A stretch of 64,000 bases of DNA from Azospirillum sp. TSH58 (GCF_003119115.1 NZ_CP022364.1:272501-336500); one strand, 5' to 3'; shown: positions 46,310 to 60,384, counted from the stretch's first letter. Notes: generated by a model not told the origin, from the sequence alone. Numbers and translations are program-made.

Positions 46310-47182
46310 TCACTGCTGCGGGGCGGGTGGCGTGGACCCACCCTGGTCCGGCGCCGGCGCGTTGCCGGTCGATCCCGATGAGCCCGGCTGCGCCGCCCCA
46401 TCGGGCTTGCGGGCCGTATCCGCCAGCGTCCGGGCCTGCGACAGCTCACGGTTCAGACGGTCCACCTCCTGCGACAGGCGCTGCACCTCCGACTGGAGCT
46501 GCGGCGATCCCGCGGCACCGCCCTCCGGCATACCAACCGCGGCGAGGGCTGCACCGTCGCGCATCCAATAAGGCTGGACCCCATAATAGGTGTGCAGCGC
46601 CACCGCCCATTGCCGGTCCGACATGTCCGGGCGGTTGGAGCTGGTGAATTGCGGCGCCGCGGTCAGCCGGTCCTTGGTCACGTTCAGGACATAGCCGTCA
46701 CCGGCCTGCGCCGGCTGGATCAGCGCCCAGGGAACCGGGAAGTTGCGCTCGCCCAGCCCCAGGAAGCCGCCGGCCTCGACCACGGCGTAGGCGACGCGCC
46801 CGGTGTTCGGATCGACCACCAGCTCGGAAATGGAGCCCATTTCCTCGCCGCTGGCGTTGTGCAGCTTGGCCTTGGACAGGTCGTCGGCGGCGACCACGCG
46901 CGGACGCTCCACCGAGCGCAGCAGCGCGTCGGCCTCGCTCAGGATGGTCTGGCAGGCGGGCTCGCCGCCCCGCTGCCCGGCGCGTTCCGCGGTCTGGCGC
47001 AGGGCGCGGAGCTGGCCGAGTTCCTGCGGGCTGATGGACGCGGGAGTCTGGTTGCCGGCGGCCTCCAGCGCGCCGATGCGCTGGCCCAGCCGGTTCACCC
47101 CCTCCGGGCAGGTCTCGGCGAGAGCCGGCCAAGGCCCGAGCGCCCCCGCGATCATGGCGGCGCTGAGGAGCAGGCGTTTCAT
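46310..47182 (-). CDS. Periplasmic PRC-barrel protein
   Basis: A 290-aa protein with a signal peptide (residues 1-22, ending ALA). A helical segment with a Cys pair (about 24-80) precedes a PRC-barrel domain (about 95-170: KLHNASGEEMGSISELVVD and VAYAVVEAGGFLGLGERNF). A coiled-coil-like stretch (about 230-255) and a Gly/Pro/Ser tail follow. CCGGAGGC precedes the ATG. A GGAAC-N17-TGTT element upstream suggests ECF control. Confidence 0.8.
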   Translation of the reverse strand: MKRLLLSAAMIAGALGPWPALAETCPEGVNRLGQRIGALEAAGNQTPASISPQELGQLRALRQTAERAGQRGGEPACQTILSEADALLRSVERPRVVAADDLSKAKLHNASGEEMGSISELVVDPNTGRVAYAVVEAGGFLGLGERNFPVPWALIQPAQAGDGYVLNVTKDRLTAAPQFTSSNRPDMSDRQWAVALHTYYGVQPYWMRDGAALAAVGMPEGGAAGSPQLQSEVQRLSQEVDRLNRELSQARTLADTARKPDGAAQPGSSGSTGNAPAPDQGGSTPPAPQQ

Positions 47183-47232
47183 CGTGGGTGCCTCCGGCTT
47201 GGTTTCCGTGCGTGTGGTTCTCACGCGTGGAA

Positions 47233-47258
47233 AACAGCACGGCCAAGACGGAGGTTCC
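47233..47258 (-). promoter_or_regulatory. Candidate ECF promoter for the 46310 PRC-barrel gene
   Basis: On the - strand GGAAC (47254-47258) is followed after 17 bp by TGTT (47233-47236), about 50 bp before the start codon. Confidence 0.45.
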
Positions 47259-47282
47259 GCGAATGCTTCTTCTGCGAAATGA

Positions 47283-47917
<635 letters not shown>

Positions 47918-47921
<4 letters not shown>

Positions 47922-48724
47922 GAGCGGAACAACCTCGTGTATTGGGTTTCGTGGATCATGGAGGTCCAATCGACGGCCATGGCGCGGCTGCCCAGGTCGT
48001 CGAGCGGGACGGCCAGCGCGGCCTCCGCCGCAGAGTGCACCACGGAGTCGAGCGCCGCCAGGGCCTTCTGCCCATCCGTCTGCCCCAGCGGCACCAGCCG
48101 CACCCCGGCGGAGACGAGGTTGGCGGCGAAGGCGTGCAGATAGGCCGACAGCGCCGGCCCCTCCGGCACGCCGATCAGCGCGGCGGCCAGCGCCACGGCG
48201 ACGGCGTAGGCAACGGGGCGGCCGCTGTCGGCGATCACCCGGTCCCAGCGCTCCATCCCCTCCAGCGGCCAGGCGGCGCGCACGGCAATGAGGAAGGCCT
48301 GCCCCTGCGCGCGGCTCTCCAGCGCGGTTTCGGAAGAGGCGCGCATGGCGTCGGCGCGCTCGACCGCCCAGGCGAATCCCGCCTCGTCCCCCGCCAGCAC
48401 GGCGCGGTGGGCGGCCACGAAGAGCATGCCGTCGGTGCGCCCGGCGCCGTGGCGCAGGATGCCGTCCATCCAGCGCGCCAGCGTGTCGCGGTCGCGGACG
48501 AGCCCCTGCTCTACCGCCGCCTCGATGCCGTGGCTGTAGGAGAAGCCACCGACCGGAAAGGACGGCGACAGCCAGGCGAGGAGCTTGGTGAGGTGGCTGG
48601 CCGAGACGGGCCCCCACCCCCCCGCTTCGCGGGTCCCTCCCTCCCCCGCTGCGCAGGGGAGAGCCAGATTCCCTCCCCCGCCCAGCGGGGGAGGGTTAGG
48701 GTGGGGGCAAGCGCCCTCAGTCAT
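47918..48724 (-). CDS. ureF: Urease accessory protein UreF with repeat-derived N-terminus
   Basis: A helical nickel-insertion chaperone; it links UreD and UreG. The family core begins near residue 43 ([22 protein letters not shown], of which [14 protein letters not shown] is diagnostic) and runs to the end. The only plausible start, the ATG at 48724, overlaps the ureE stop by 8 bp (ATGACTGA). Translation from it reads through a palindromic intergenic-type repeat and adds about 37 residues rich in Pro and Gly ([13 protein letters not shown]...). Total 268 aa against about 225 usual. Whether the extension is kept in the protein is unknown. Confidence 0.88.
48610..48708. repeat. Palindromic repeat inside the ureF 5' end
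   Basis: An outer stem pairs GCCCCCACCC (48610-48619) with GGGTGGGGGC (48699-48708). Inside are a CCCGC/GCGGG hairpin, a CCCC/GGGG hairpin around GCTGCGCA, and a perfect 11-bp stem CCCTCCCCCGC/GCGGGGGAGGG (48671-48681/48685-48695). It has the look of dispersed intergenic repeats in related genomes but lies in the reading frame of ureF. Confidence 0.75.
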
Positions 48725-49280
48725 GCGAATGCCCATGGGAGTGGCTGTGGGAGTGCGAATGACCATGGCCGTGATCGTGGTCGTGGTCGTGGTCGTGCCC
48801 ATGGCCGTGCCCGTGCGAGTGGCCATGCCCCTGCCCCGAATAGGCCCCACCCTCCGGCGCGAAGGGCGCGTGGATGGCCGCGACGCTGGCCCCCAGACCC
48901 TTCAGCATGTCCTCGATCACATGATCGCGGCGCAGGCGGATGGTCTCGCCAACGATCTGCACCGGCAGGTGGCGGTTGCCGAGGTGCCAAGCGATGCGGG
49001 CGAAGCCTTCCGTCCCGCCGCCGCAGCGCACCTCCATCAGCTCCTCGTCGGCGGCGACCACGCGCAGGAAGGCGCCGTCGCCCAGTTCAAGCCCGTCTCC
49101 GTGGTCGAGCGCGACCGCGCGCGGCAGGTCCAGCAGGAAATCGGTCCCCGCATCGTCCCTCATCACCATGCGGCGCCGGTGGCGGTCGTCGAAGGCGAGG
49201 GTCACCGTGCCGGCCTCGCGCTCGGCGGGCCAATGGCCGCGGGCGTGGACTCGGGTGGCGCGGCGGAGCGTGTCGGTCAT
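48717..49280 (-). CDS. ureE: Urease accessory metallochaperone UreE
   Basis: A 187-aa nickel metallochaperone. The N-terminal peptide-binding domain and the C-terminal metal domain ([10 protein letters not shown]) are followed by a His/Asp/Gly/Ser tail of about 40 residues (repeats of HGH, HDHDHD and HSHSHS), which can store several nickel ions. The tail is encoded by low-complexity CATGGC/CACGAC-type repeats prone to length change. Its start overlaps the murI stop by 4 bp. Confidence 0.93.
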   Translation of the reverse strand: MTDTLRRATRVHARGHWPAEREAGTVTLAFDDRHRRRMVMRDDAGTDFLLDLPRAVALDHGDGLELGDGAFLRVVAADEELMEVRCGGGTEGFARIAWHLGNRHLPVQIVGETIRLRRDHVIEDMLKGLGASVAAIHAPFAPEGGAYSGQGHGHSHGHGHGHDHDHDHDHGHGHSHSHSHSHGHSHD

Positions 49281-50146
49281 GGAGAAAGCCGTTCGAAGGG
49301 TGTGGGCCGGCCGAAGAAACGTCCCGCGAGCGCGCCGACCGGTTCCGCCGCTCCCGTGGTGAAGAAACGAAGGTCTCCCGCCGCCTCGCCGGCAACGGGG
49401 GCGTATTCGGGGTGGCGCTCCAGGTAGTTGTCCAGCGAGCGGGCGACCAGAGACGGCTGGCACAGCACCTCCACCCCCGGCGGCAGCGCCTCCGCGAAGA
49501 GATGCGCCACCAGCGGGTAATGGGTGCAGCCGAGCACCGCCGCGTCCAGCGGCCGGCCATCGAGCTGCTCCAGCAGCGCCCGCACATAGCCGCGCACCGC
49601 CGGGGCCAGCTCCGCGTCGCCCGCCCCGCGCTCGATCAGCGGGACGAGGTCCGGGCAGGCCTGCTGCACCACCCGCACGTCGGGCGCCCGCTTGCCGATC
49701 TCGCGCGGGAATGAGCCCGACGCGACGGTGGCCGGGGTGGCGAAGACGCCGACCGTCCGCGGCTCCGGACGCCAGTCGGCGGCGGGGCCGTCCTGCATCC
49801 AGGGCACGCGGGTGATCGCCTCGACCATCGGCACCAGGACGCCCAGCACGTTGCGGCCCGGATGGGCCGTGGGCAGCCATGTCCGCTGCATCCGCCGCAG
49901 GGCGACCGCCGCCGCCGTGTTGCAGGCCAGGACGACCAGCCCGCAGCCCTGGGCGAACAGCCGCTCCACCCCCTGGACCGTCAGGCGGTAGATGTCCTCC
50001 TCGCTGCGCGGGCCATAGGGAGCGGCGGCATGGTCGCCGAGATAGACGAAGGGACGCCCGGGAGCGGCGGCCACCAGCGCGCGCAGCACCGTCAGACCGC
50101 CATGCCCGGAATCGAAGACACCAATCACGAACCCGTCACCCCACAC
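49277..50146 (-). CDS. murI: Glutamate racemase
   Basis: A 289-aa Asp/Glu racemase that supplies D-glutamate for peptidoglycan. The catalytic cysteines lie in LACNTAA and LGCTHYP, and the N-terminal motif is FDSGHGGLT, where most MurI have FDSGVGG. It starts with GTG directly after the ureC stop (or at an internal GTG six codons on). It sits in the urease run between ureC and ureE. The enzyme could be the housekeeping MurI or a second racemase. Confidence 0.9.
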   Translation of the reverse strand: MWGDGFVIGVFDSGHGGLTVLRALVAAAPGRPFVYLGDHAAAPYGPRSEEDIYRLTVQGVERLFAQGCGLVVLACNTAAAVALRRMQRTWLPTAHPGRNVLGVLVPMVEAITRVPWMQDGPAADWRPEPRTVGVFATPATVASGSFPREIGKRAPDVRVVQQACPDLVPLIERGAGDAELAPAVRGYVRALLEQLDGRPLDAAVLGCTHYPLVAHLFAEALPPGVEVLCQPSLVARSLDNYLERHPEYAPVAGEAAGDLRFFTTGAAEPVGALAGRFFGRPTPFERLSP

Positions 50147-51856
<1,710 letters not shown>

Positions 51857-51883
51857 TGTCTGATGCCCCTCCGCTGGCGCCTT

Positions 51884-52189
51884 TTACAGGCTGCCGTTGA
51901 CCTTGCCGTTGAAGCCGATGACCACGCGGTTGCCGGCGTAGGCGACCAGCCGCACGCGGCGCGTCTGCCCCGGCTCGAAGCGCACCGCCGTCCCGGCGGG
52001 GATGTCCAGCCGGAAGCCGCGCGCCGTCTCGCGGTCGAAGGTCAGCGCCCCGTTCGTCTCGGCGAAGTGATAGTGCGAGCCGACCTGGATCGGGCGGTCG
52101 CCGGCGTTGGCGACGTCCAGCTCCACCGTGTCGCGGCCGGCGTTGAGTTCGATCTCGCCCGCGGCGGGGATGATTTCACCGGGTTTCAT
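51884..52189 (-). CDS. ureB: Urease beta subunit
   Basis: A 101-aa structural subunit. It starts [18 protein letters not shown] and has [27 protein letters not shown] and [11 protein letters not shown], all diagnostic. It assembles as (UreABC)3 in the cytoplasm. It lies 27 bp before ureC and 11 bp after ureA. Confidence 0.96.
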   Translation of the reverse strand: MKPGEIIPAAGEIELNAGRDTVELDVANAGDRPIQVGSHYHFAETNGALTFDRETARGFRLDIPAGTAVRFEPGQTRRVRLVAYAGNRVVIGFNGKVNGSL

Positions 52190-52200
52190 CGGGGCTCCCC

Positions 52201-52503
<303 letters not shown>

Positions 52504-52540
52504 GGGGCTGTCTCTCCGCCTTCCCATTGGGTTGGCGGGA

Positions 52541-53806
52541 TTATGCCACGTTGCTGCGGTGCGCCAATCCCTCTTCGATGAATCGCACCGCGTTTCCGAC
52601 ACCATCCTCGGCCCGGATAAGCTCGCCGAGCGCCGCGGCCCGGCCGCGCATGCCCGGATCGCCGGTCGCCGCGATGGCGCGGGCGAGCCCGTCGGGGGTC
52701 AGCGTCCGGCGGGGGATCGGCGGTGGCGCGACGCCGAGATCGTGAAGCCGGGCGCCCCAGAAGGGCTGGTCGCCCATGAAGGGGACGACCACCGCCGGAA
52801 CGCCCGCCCGCAGCCCCGCCGCCGTGGTGCCGGCGCCGCCGTGATGGACGACGGCGGACATGCGTGGAAACAGCCAATCGTGCGGCGCCGACTCCAGGCC
52901 GTGGACCGTCTCCGGCAAGGCCGACCGGTCGATCCCGCCCCACCCGGCGGAAAGCACGGCGCGCCGTCCGTTCAGAGCCGCGACGACCAGCCGCGTCGTC
53001 TCGGCGGGATCGAACCCGGCCATGCTGCCGAACCCGACATAGACCGGCGGCGGGCCGCTCTCCAGAAAGGACGCAAGGTCGGGTGGCGGCGTGTAGGCGT
53101 CGGCCTCGTCCAGAAACCAGAATCCGGTCGCCCGGATGAAGTCCGGCCAGTCGTCCGGCCGCGGCAGCGCATGGGGCGAGAAGGCGTAGGGCATCGGCCA
53201 TTTCGCCTTCATCAGCACCGGCCCCGGCCCGATGAAGGAGGGCTTCAGCCCCAGCACCGCACGCCGCGCCCGGTTGGTCGGTGCCCGGAAGGTCTGCCAG
53301 ACGAGCTGCATCATCGCCAGATGCAGGGCGTAGTTCACGGCGCCGGGAAAGCGCCGGGGCGGCATCATCGGCGGCGGGAAGGCCCGCGTCGGCGCCATCG
53401 GCTGCAGCGCCGTCCCGACCACCGGAACGCCCAGCTTCTCCGCCACCGCCACGCCCGCGTAGAAGGCGAGACCGGAGGCGATGATCGCGTCGCTTCCCCG
53501 CGCCGCCTCCCAATATTCCCGCATCCAGTCCAGCGCATGGTCCTGGCCGAGACGGAGGAGCGCCCGCATCATCTTGACGGGGTTGATGCCGTCGCGGAAA
53601 AGCCCGTCCGCCTCCCGGCTGCCCGTCACGGCGCGCAGATCGCCGGACAGCGGGCTGTAGTCCAGGCCATGCCGTTCGATCAGGCCGCGGAACTCACGGT
53701 CGGCGGGAAACGCGACGGTGTGCCCGGCGGCCCGCAGGCCCTTTCCAAGAGCGACGTAGGGGCGGATGTCGCCCTGTGACCCGTAGGTGACGATGGTAAA
53801 GCGCAT
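52541..53806 (-). CDS. GT1 (UGT/sterol glucosyltransferase-like) glycosyltransferase
   Basis: A 421-aa GT-B enzyme. [20 protein letters not shown] opens the acceptor domain; PVYVGFGSM and [17 protein letters not shown] form the donor-binding region, with the QP of MGDQPFWG matching the UGT signature. It resembles fungal/bacterial sterol and lipid glucosyltransferases (for example rhamnosyltransferase or MGT types). It lies in the urease run between ureD and ureA with short gaps (42 and 37 bp), yet has no known role in urea metabolism. Confidence 0.85.
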   Translation of the reverse strand: MRFTIVTYGSQGDIRPYVALGKGLRAAGHTVAFPADREFRGLIERHGLDYSPLSGDLRAVTGSREADGLFRDGINPVKMMRALLRLGQDHALDWMREYWEAARGSDAIIASGLAFYAGVAVAEKLGVPVVGTALQPMAPTRAFPPPMMPPRRFPGAVNYALHLAMMQLVWQTFRAPTNRARRAVLGLKPSFIGPGPVLMKAKWPMPYAFSPHALPRPDDWPDFIRATGFWFLDEADAYTPPPDLASFLESGPPPVYVGFGSMAGFDPAETTRLVVAALNGRRAVLSAGWGGIDRSALPETVHGLESAPHDWLFPRMSAVVHHGGAGTTAAGLRAGVPAVVVPFMGDQPFWGARLHDLGVAPPPIPRRTLTPDGLARAIAATGDPGMRGRAAALGELIRAEDGVGNAVRFIEEGLAHRSNVA

Positions 53807-53848
53807 GGGACCGGAGCTACGCCGGCAACCGCCCTTTGGCAAGGAGGC

Positions 53849-54691
53849 TCAGACCTCCCACAGCCGCGGCAATCTGACCGGGAGGCCCGCCGCCGCCGAG
53901 CGCAGATGCGACCACAGCGCCGCGTAGGCACCGCGCACCGATCGCGCCTCGCCGCCCAGGATGCGGACGACCAGCAGCCCGTCGAAGGCGGTGACGCCGA
54001 CCCGCACGCCCTCCAGCCTCTCCGCCGCCTCGCGCAGCGCGTCGCGCCGGCTGCCGGCGTCGGGGGCGGCGTAGAGCAGCGTGGCGCAGGCCCCGGCCCC
54101 GCCGAATCCCGCCGGGTGGGCCAGCGTCTCGGCGAGGTCGCCGTCCATGTGCAGGGCGTCGGCCCAGGCGAGGCGGCCGTCGCGCACGACCTCCCAGGCG
54201 TCGCGGACGAGGCCGCGGGTCACCGTCTCGCCGAAGGCGGCGCGCCCGAAGACCAGCATCTCGCCGGCGATCAGGCGGGCGTCGCCCTCCAGTTCCAGCC
54301 GGGTCAGGCGGCGCAGACGGGAGCCCTCGAAGACGATGGCCTCCTGCGGCATCCATTCCAGCCAGCCGCCGGCCTCCACGGTCACGCGGGTGTCGATGCG
54401 GCAGTCCGGCCCGGCGGAACGGTAGACCTTCTCCGCCGCCTGGGTCGTCACCAGCGCCGTCGCCCCCGGCCCCGCCGACAGGGCGACGTCCAGCCGGTCG
54501 CCGCCGACCAGCCCGCCGGAGGTGGTGACCAGCACCGCGATGGGCAGGTCCCCCGCCCGCGGGTCGGGCAGCAGCACCCGCAGCGGGTCGTGGTGGTAGA
54601 GCGTGGCGAGGCGGGTGGCCCCATGGCGATGCTCGAACCGCACCGTCGCCGCGCCATGGACGGCGACCTTCTTCATCAACGCGTCAGCCAC
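53849..54691 (-). CDS. ureD: Urease accessory protein UreD
   Basis: A 280-aa scaffold protein that binds apo-urease and accepts UreF/UreG. TTSGGLVGGDRLDVAL and TTQAAEKVYRSAG are diagnostic, as are LEWMPQEAIVFEGS and GEMLVFGRAAFGE. The GTG at 54691 overlaps the xdhB stop by 8 bp; an ATG at 54676 is an alternative start. It couples the xdh and ure parts of the run. Confidence 0.93.
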   Translation of the reverse strand: MADALMKKVAVHGAATVRFEHRHGATRLATLYHHDPLRVLLPDPRAGDLPIAVLVTTSGGLVGGDRLDVALSAGPGATALVTTQAAEKVYRSAGPDCRIDTRVTVEAGGWLEWMPQEAIVFEGSRLRRLTRLELEGDARLIAGEMLVFGRAAFGETVTRGLVRDAWEVVRDGRLAWADALHMDGDLAETLAHPAGFGGAGACATLLYAAPDAGSRRDALREAAERLEGVRVGVTAFDGLLVVRILGGEARSVRGAYAALWSHLRSAAAGLPVRLPRLWEV

Positions 54692-57036
54692 CGTTGGAAC
54701 CCATCCTTGCCTTCAATTCCTCGACCGCCAGAAGCACACGCTCCGGCGTCGCGGGCGCGTCGAGGCGCACGGGCAGCCGGTGGCCGCCCACCGCCGCGAC
54801 GGCGTCCTTCAGCGCCAGCCACGCCGAGATGCCGAGCATCAGCGGCGGCTCCCCGATCGCCTTGGAGCGGAACACCGTGTCCTCCCGGTTGGGGCGGTCG
54901 GTGTAGAGCGCCACCCGGAAATCCTCCGGCAGCGAGCGCGAGGTCGGGATCTTGTAGGTGCTGGGCGCGTGGGTGCGCAAGCGTCCCTCGCCGTTCCACC
55001 ACAGCTCCTCCGACGTGACCCAGCCCAGCCCCTGGACGAAGGCGCCCTCCACCTGCCCCAGGTCGATGGCCGGGTTGATGCTGCCCGAACAGTCGTGCAG
55101 CACGTCGGCGCGGGGGAACGTGTACTCGCCGGTCAGCGTGTCGATCAGCGCCTCGGTCACCGCGACGCCGCAGGAGAAGTAAAAGAAGGGCCGCCCTTCG
55201 CACTTCTCGCGGTCCCACCAGATCTTCGGCGTGGCGTAATGGCCGGTGGAGGACAGCGACACCCGGTTCAGATAGGCCAGCTTCGCCACCTCCGCGAAGG
55301 TCATGGCGTGGTTGCCGGCGAAGACGGCGTTGTCGCGGAACTCCACCTTGTCCGGCGTGGTGTGGCAGTGCTGGGCGAGGAACGCCACCAGCCGGTCGCG
55401 GATGGTCCGCACGGCGATGCGCACCGCCATGCCGTTCAGGTCGGTGCCGGCCGACGCGGCGGTGGGCGGGGCGTTCGGCACCTTGTCGGTGGCGCTGGCG
55501 GTGACCCGCACCCGCTCCACGTCGATCTGGAATTCCTCGGCGGCGATCTGGGCCATCTTGGTGTGGATGCCCTGCCCCATCTCCGTGCCGCCGTGGTTCA
55601 CCTGGATGGACCCGTCGGTGTAGACATGGACCAGCGCCGCCGCCTGGTTCAGGTGCTTGACGGTGAAGGAGATGCCGAACTTCACCGGGGTCACCGCCAG
55701 CCCCTTCTTCAGCACCGGGCTGCGGGCGTTGAAGGCGTCGATCTCCTCGCGGCGGCGGCGGTAGTCGCCGTCCCGCTCGATCCGGTCCATCAGCTCGGCC
55801 AGGATCTCCGGTTCCTCGACCGGCATCCCGTAATGGGTGGTGTCGCGGCCCGGCCCGCCATAGAGGTTGGCGCGCCGCACGTCCAGCGGGTCCTTGCCCA
55901 GGGCACGCGCGATCTCGTCCACCACATGCTCGATGGCGATCACCCCCTGCGGCCCGCCGAAGCCGCGGAAGGCGGTGTTGGACACGGTGTTCGTCCTGCA
56001 GCGGTGCCCGGTCACCCGCGCCGCCGGCAGATAGTAGGCGTTGTCGGCGTGGAACATGGCGCGGTCGACCACGCCGTTGGACAGGTCCAGCGACATGCCG
56101 CAGCGCCCGGCGAGGTCCATCTCCAAACCCTGGATGCGCCCCTCCCCGTCGAAGCCGACGTCGTAGCGCACGAAGAAATCGTGGCGCTTGCCGGTCATCA
56201 GCATGTCGTCGTCGCGGTCCAGGCGGAACTTCACCGGCCGCTTCGTCGCGTTCGCCAGCAGGCCGGCGATGGCGGCGATCTGGGCCGGCTGGCTTTCCTT
56301 GCCGCCGAAGCCGCCGCCCATGCGCCGGCACTCCACGGCGATGCCGTGCATCGGCCGCCCCAGCACCTGGGCGACGGCGTGCTGGACCTCCGCCGGGTGC
56401 TGGGTCGAGGAATGGACCAGCAGGTCGCCGTCCTCCTTGGGGATGGCATAGGCGATGTGGCCTTCAAGATAGAAGTGATCCTGGCCGCCGACCTCCAGCG
56501 TCCCGGTCAGCCGGTGCGGCGCCCCGGCGACCGCCGCCGCCGCGTCGCCGCGCCGGAAGGTCAGGGGCGGGGAGACGAAGCTGCCCTTATCCAATGCCTC
56601 CTCGGCGGTCAGCACCGCCGGCAGGTCGTCGTAATAGATTTCGACCAGCCGGGCGGCGGCGCGGGCCTGCAGCAGCGTCTCCGCCGCTACGGCGACCACC
56701 GCCTGTCCGGCATAGGTCACCAGCTCGTCGGCCAGGATGGGATCGCCGCGCTGGATGGTGCCGATGTCGCCGTCCCCCGGCACGTCGGCGTAGGTGAAGA
56801 CCGCGTGCACCCCCGGCGCCTGCTTCGCCCGCGACAGGTCCATGCCCAGGATGTGCGCGTGCGCCCGCTCCGACAGCCGGACCGCGACGTGCAGCGTGCC
56901 GGGCAGTTCCGGGATGTCGTCGGTGTAGGCCGCGGCGCCCATCACATGCTTGCGGGCGCTTTCATGCTCGATGCCCCGGTGGACGCCGCCCCGGATCGGG
57001 TGGATGGCGCCCTCCTTCCGGGCGATGGTGCCGCCG

Positions 57037-57044
<8 letters not shown>
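54684..57044 (-). CDS. xdhB: Xanthine dehydrogenase molybdopterin-binding subunit
   Basis: A 786-aa large subunit that oxidises hypoxanthine and xanthine to urate at the Mo centre. It carries the XDH signatures GGFGGKE, FRGFGGPQG and GGTEMGQGIHTKMAQI, and the catalytic Glu region near the C-terminus (EPPLMLGISAW). Length matches bacterial XdhB. It pairs with XdhA, from which it is separated by an 8-bp overlap. No xdhC (cofactor insertion) is seen in this window. Confidence 0.95.
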
Positions 57045-58503
<1,459 letters not shown>

Positions 58504-58621
58504 TGTCCCTCCTGTCGGGCGTTTCCGTCATAGTGCCGGAAAGTCTCCGCAGGCCGCAATGGCGGCTCGGCCGTCTACCCATAAAGGCATGGTTCGGATG
58601 GATAAACGGCGCCGAATGGCG

Positions 58622-59323
58622 TCAGGCGTCCTCCGGGAAGCAGCCGCTGCGGGCCGCCACGACGGCGACCTGGGTGCGGTTGCGCACGCCCAGCTTCTGC
58701 ATGATCGCCCGCACATGGACCTTCACGGTGCCTTCCAGCACGCCCAGCTCCCGCGCGATCTCCTTGTTCGAGTGACCGGCGAGCAGAAGCTGGAACACGT
58801 CGCGCTGCCGGTCGGTCAGCCGGTCGAGTATCTGGCCCGAGGGGCGCGCGACCTCCGCCGCGACGTTGCCGGACAGGACGGCGCGCGGCAGCGGCAGGAA
58901 GGTCTCCCCGGTCAGCGCCAGGGAGATCGCGTGCTCCAGAACCGCCGTGGAGCTGGTCTTCAGGATGTAGCCCCTGGCCCCCAGCCGCACGCTGTCCACG
59001 ATGTCGGCCACCTCGTCCGACCCGGAGATGACCAGCAGCGGGCGGCTTCCCAGAACCTCGACCATGCGGCGCACCCCGTCGCGCCCGCTGCGGTCGCCCA
59101 GATTGAGGTCGAACAGGACCAGCGTCAGGTCCGGCGTGCGGTCGGCGATGGCCATCGCCTCGTCCAGCGAGCCAGCCTCCAGCACCTGCGCGTCCGGGTG
59201 GATCTCCCCCACCGAGAGGGCGAAGCCGTGCCGCACCAGGGGGTGGTCGTCAACCACCAGAAACGTCTGCGCCCTGCCGGCCACCGACCGCTCCTTGCCG
59301 CGCGTCTGCAGCTGAACTTCCAT
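58622..59323 (-). CDS. NarL/LuxR-family response regulator
   Basis: A 233-aa regulator with a 20-residue N-terminal extension, a receiver with VVDDH (23-27), phospho-acceptor Asp72 (LFDLNLGD), and the conserved Lys of YILKTSS, and a LuxR-type HTH (LTDRQRDVFQLLLAGHSNKE and VLEGTVKVHVRAIMQKLGVR). No sensor kinase is adjacent. It lies between the xdhA gene and the divergent LuxR-type gene at 59676, and could regulate either. Confidence 0.88.
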   Translation of the reverse strand: MEVQLQTRGKERSVAGRAQTFLVVDDHPLVRHGFALSVGEIHPDAQVLEAGSLDEAMAIADRTPDLTLVLFDLNLGDRSGRDGVRRMVEVLGSRPLLVISGSDEVADIVDSVRLGARGYILKTSSTAVLEHAISLALTGETFLPLPRAVLSGNVAAEVARPSGQILDRLTDRQRDVFQLLLAGHSNKEIARELGVLEGTVKVHVRAIMQKLGVRNRTQVAVVAARSGCFPEDA

Positions 59324-59675
59324 TGCTTTGCTACCCCATCAAGCCGCCGAAAGCCGTTCCGGAAAACAAAGATGCCCCAAACCGGCCCGGCTTTCTGTCC
59401 AGCGGAAAAGTATAAAGATACCTCTTTTGGACTTTGCAGAAGCAGCGCCATGCGAATTTCTATCGCTTCGAAGCCATTTATGATTCATTCGTATCGAGCT
59501 TCTTCCAAGCATCTTGCGCCGCTCCCTGACCATCCGTATAAATCATCGGGACAACCAGCGTAAAGCACGCTTTTTCGATACAATAAAGGCGGCTTTTTTC
59601 CCTTTTCCCAGGCGAAACGGACAACGATTGGCGTTGTGCGCTGCTCGTCACGGGTGGCGTCGCGGAGGAGTTTCG
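59324..59675. other. Divergent intergenic region between two LuxR-type genes
   Basis: About 350 bp, AT-richer than surroundings. TATACT on the - strand (59409-59414) and TACAAT on the + strand near 59578 are candidate -10 boxes without good -35 partners. GGAGGAG lies before the 59676 gene. No gene is convincing. Confidence 0.4.
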
Positions 59676-60338
59676 ATGAAAACCTGGAACGTCATGCTCG
59701 TGGACCATGACCGGCTGTTTTCGGCGGCGCTGGGAACGCTCATCAGCGGCGGCCCCTTCCGCGTCTGCCATCACGCCGTGACGGTGGAGGATGCCGAGGC
59801 TGCCATCGCGCAGGGCGTGCAGCCCGACCTGATCGTGGTGGCCCTGGGGGAGGCGACGAACGACGAGGCGGGCGGGGTGAAGCGCCTGCGCGCCGCCACC
59901 AGCGCGCGCATCGCCGTGCTGGCCGACGCCATCGCCGACCGCACGCTGTCGCTGTCGCTGAAGGCCGGCGCCGACGCCTATCTGAACAAGTCGATGTCGA
60001 GCGAGTCCCTGCTGCGCGCCCTGCAACTGGTCATGCTGGGCGAGGTGGTCTACCCGACCCACGTCGCCAGCCTGCTGATCGCCAACGCCAACAGCGAGCG
60101 CCCGCAGCCGGAGCGCGCCCAGCCCGCCAACAACGAGCTGTCGAAGCGCGAGATCCAGATCCTGCGCTGCCTGCTCGCCGGGCAGTCGAACAAGGCCATC
60201 GCGCGCAACCTGCACATCACGGAATCGACCGTGAAGATGCATTTCAAGAACGTGATGCGGAAGATCAACGCCCAGAACCGCACGCAAGCCGCGGTGTGGG
60301 CGATCCAGAACGGCTTGTCGCCGCTGGCATCCGTCTAA
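59676..60338 (+). CDS. LuxR-type regulator with degenerate receiver
   Basis: A 220-aa protein with the layout of NarL-type response regulators. The receiver starts KTWNVMLVDHDRLFSAALG, but the phospho-acceptor position is Ala56 (DLIVVALGEA) instead of Asp, and the acidic pair is D-H-D. The conserved Lys (YLNKSMS) is kept. The HTH is LSKREIQILRCLLAGQSNKA and ESTVKMHFKNVMRKI. It may act without phosphorylation. FlcA of Azospirillum, a LuxR-type regulator of flocculation and encystment, has comparable size, but identity is not established. Confidence 0.8.
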   Translation: MKTWNVMLVDHDRLFSAALGTLISGGPFRVCHHAVTVEDAEAAIAQGVQPDLIVVALGEATNDEAGGVKRLRAATSARIAVLADAIADRTLSLSLKAGADAYLNKSMSSESLLRALQLVMLGEVVYPTHVASLLIANANSERPQPERAQPANNELSKREIQILRCLLAGQSNKAIARNLHITESTVKMHFKNVMRKINAQNRTQAAVWAIQNGLSPLASV

Positions 60339-60346
60339 AAGAGTTC

Positions 60347-60375
60347 GTCCCCTCTCCCGGCACAGGAGAGGGGAC
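60347..60375. terminator. Bidirectional terminator-like hairpin
   Basis: GTCCCCTCTCC and GGAGAGGGGAC form a perfect 11-bp stem with a 7-nt loop between two convergent genes. There is no T run, so it may act as a weak terminator or 3' stabiliser. Confidence 0.5.
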
Positions 60376-60384
60376 GGTGCGTCC

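Noticed and set aside
48725-48850. A longer ureF start within the ureE tail
   Set aside because: The extra residues are a frame-shifted read of the UreE histidine-rich repeat (Thr-rich runs) and are not expected in UreF.
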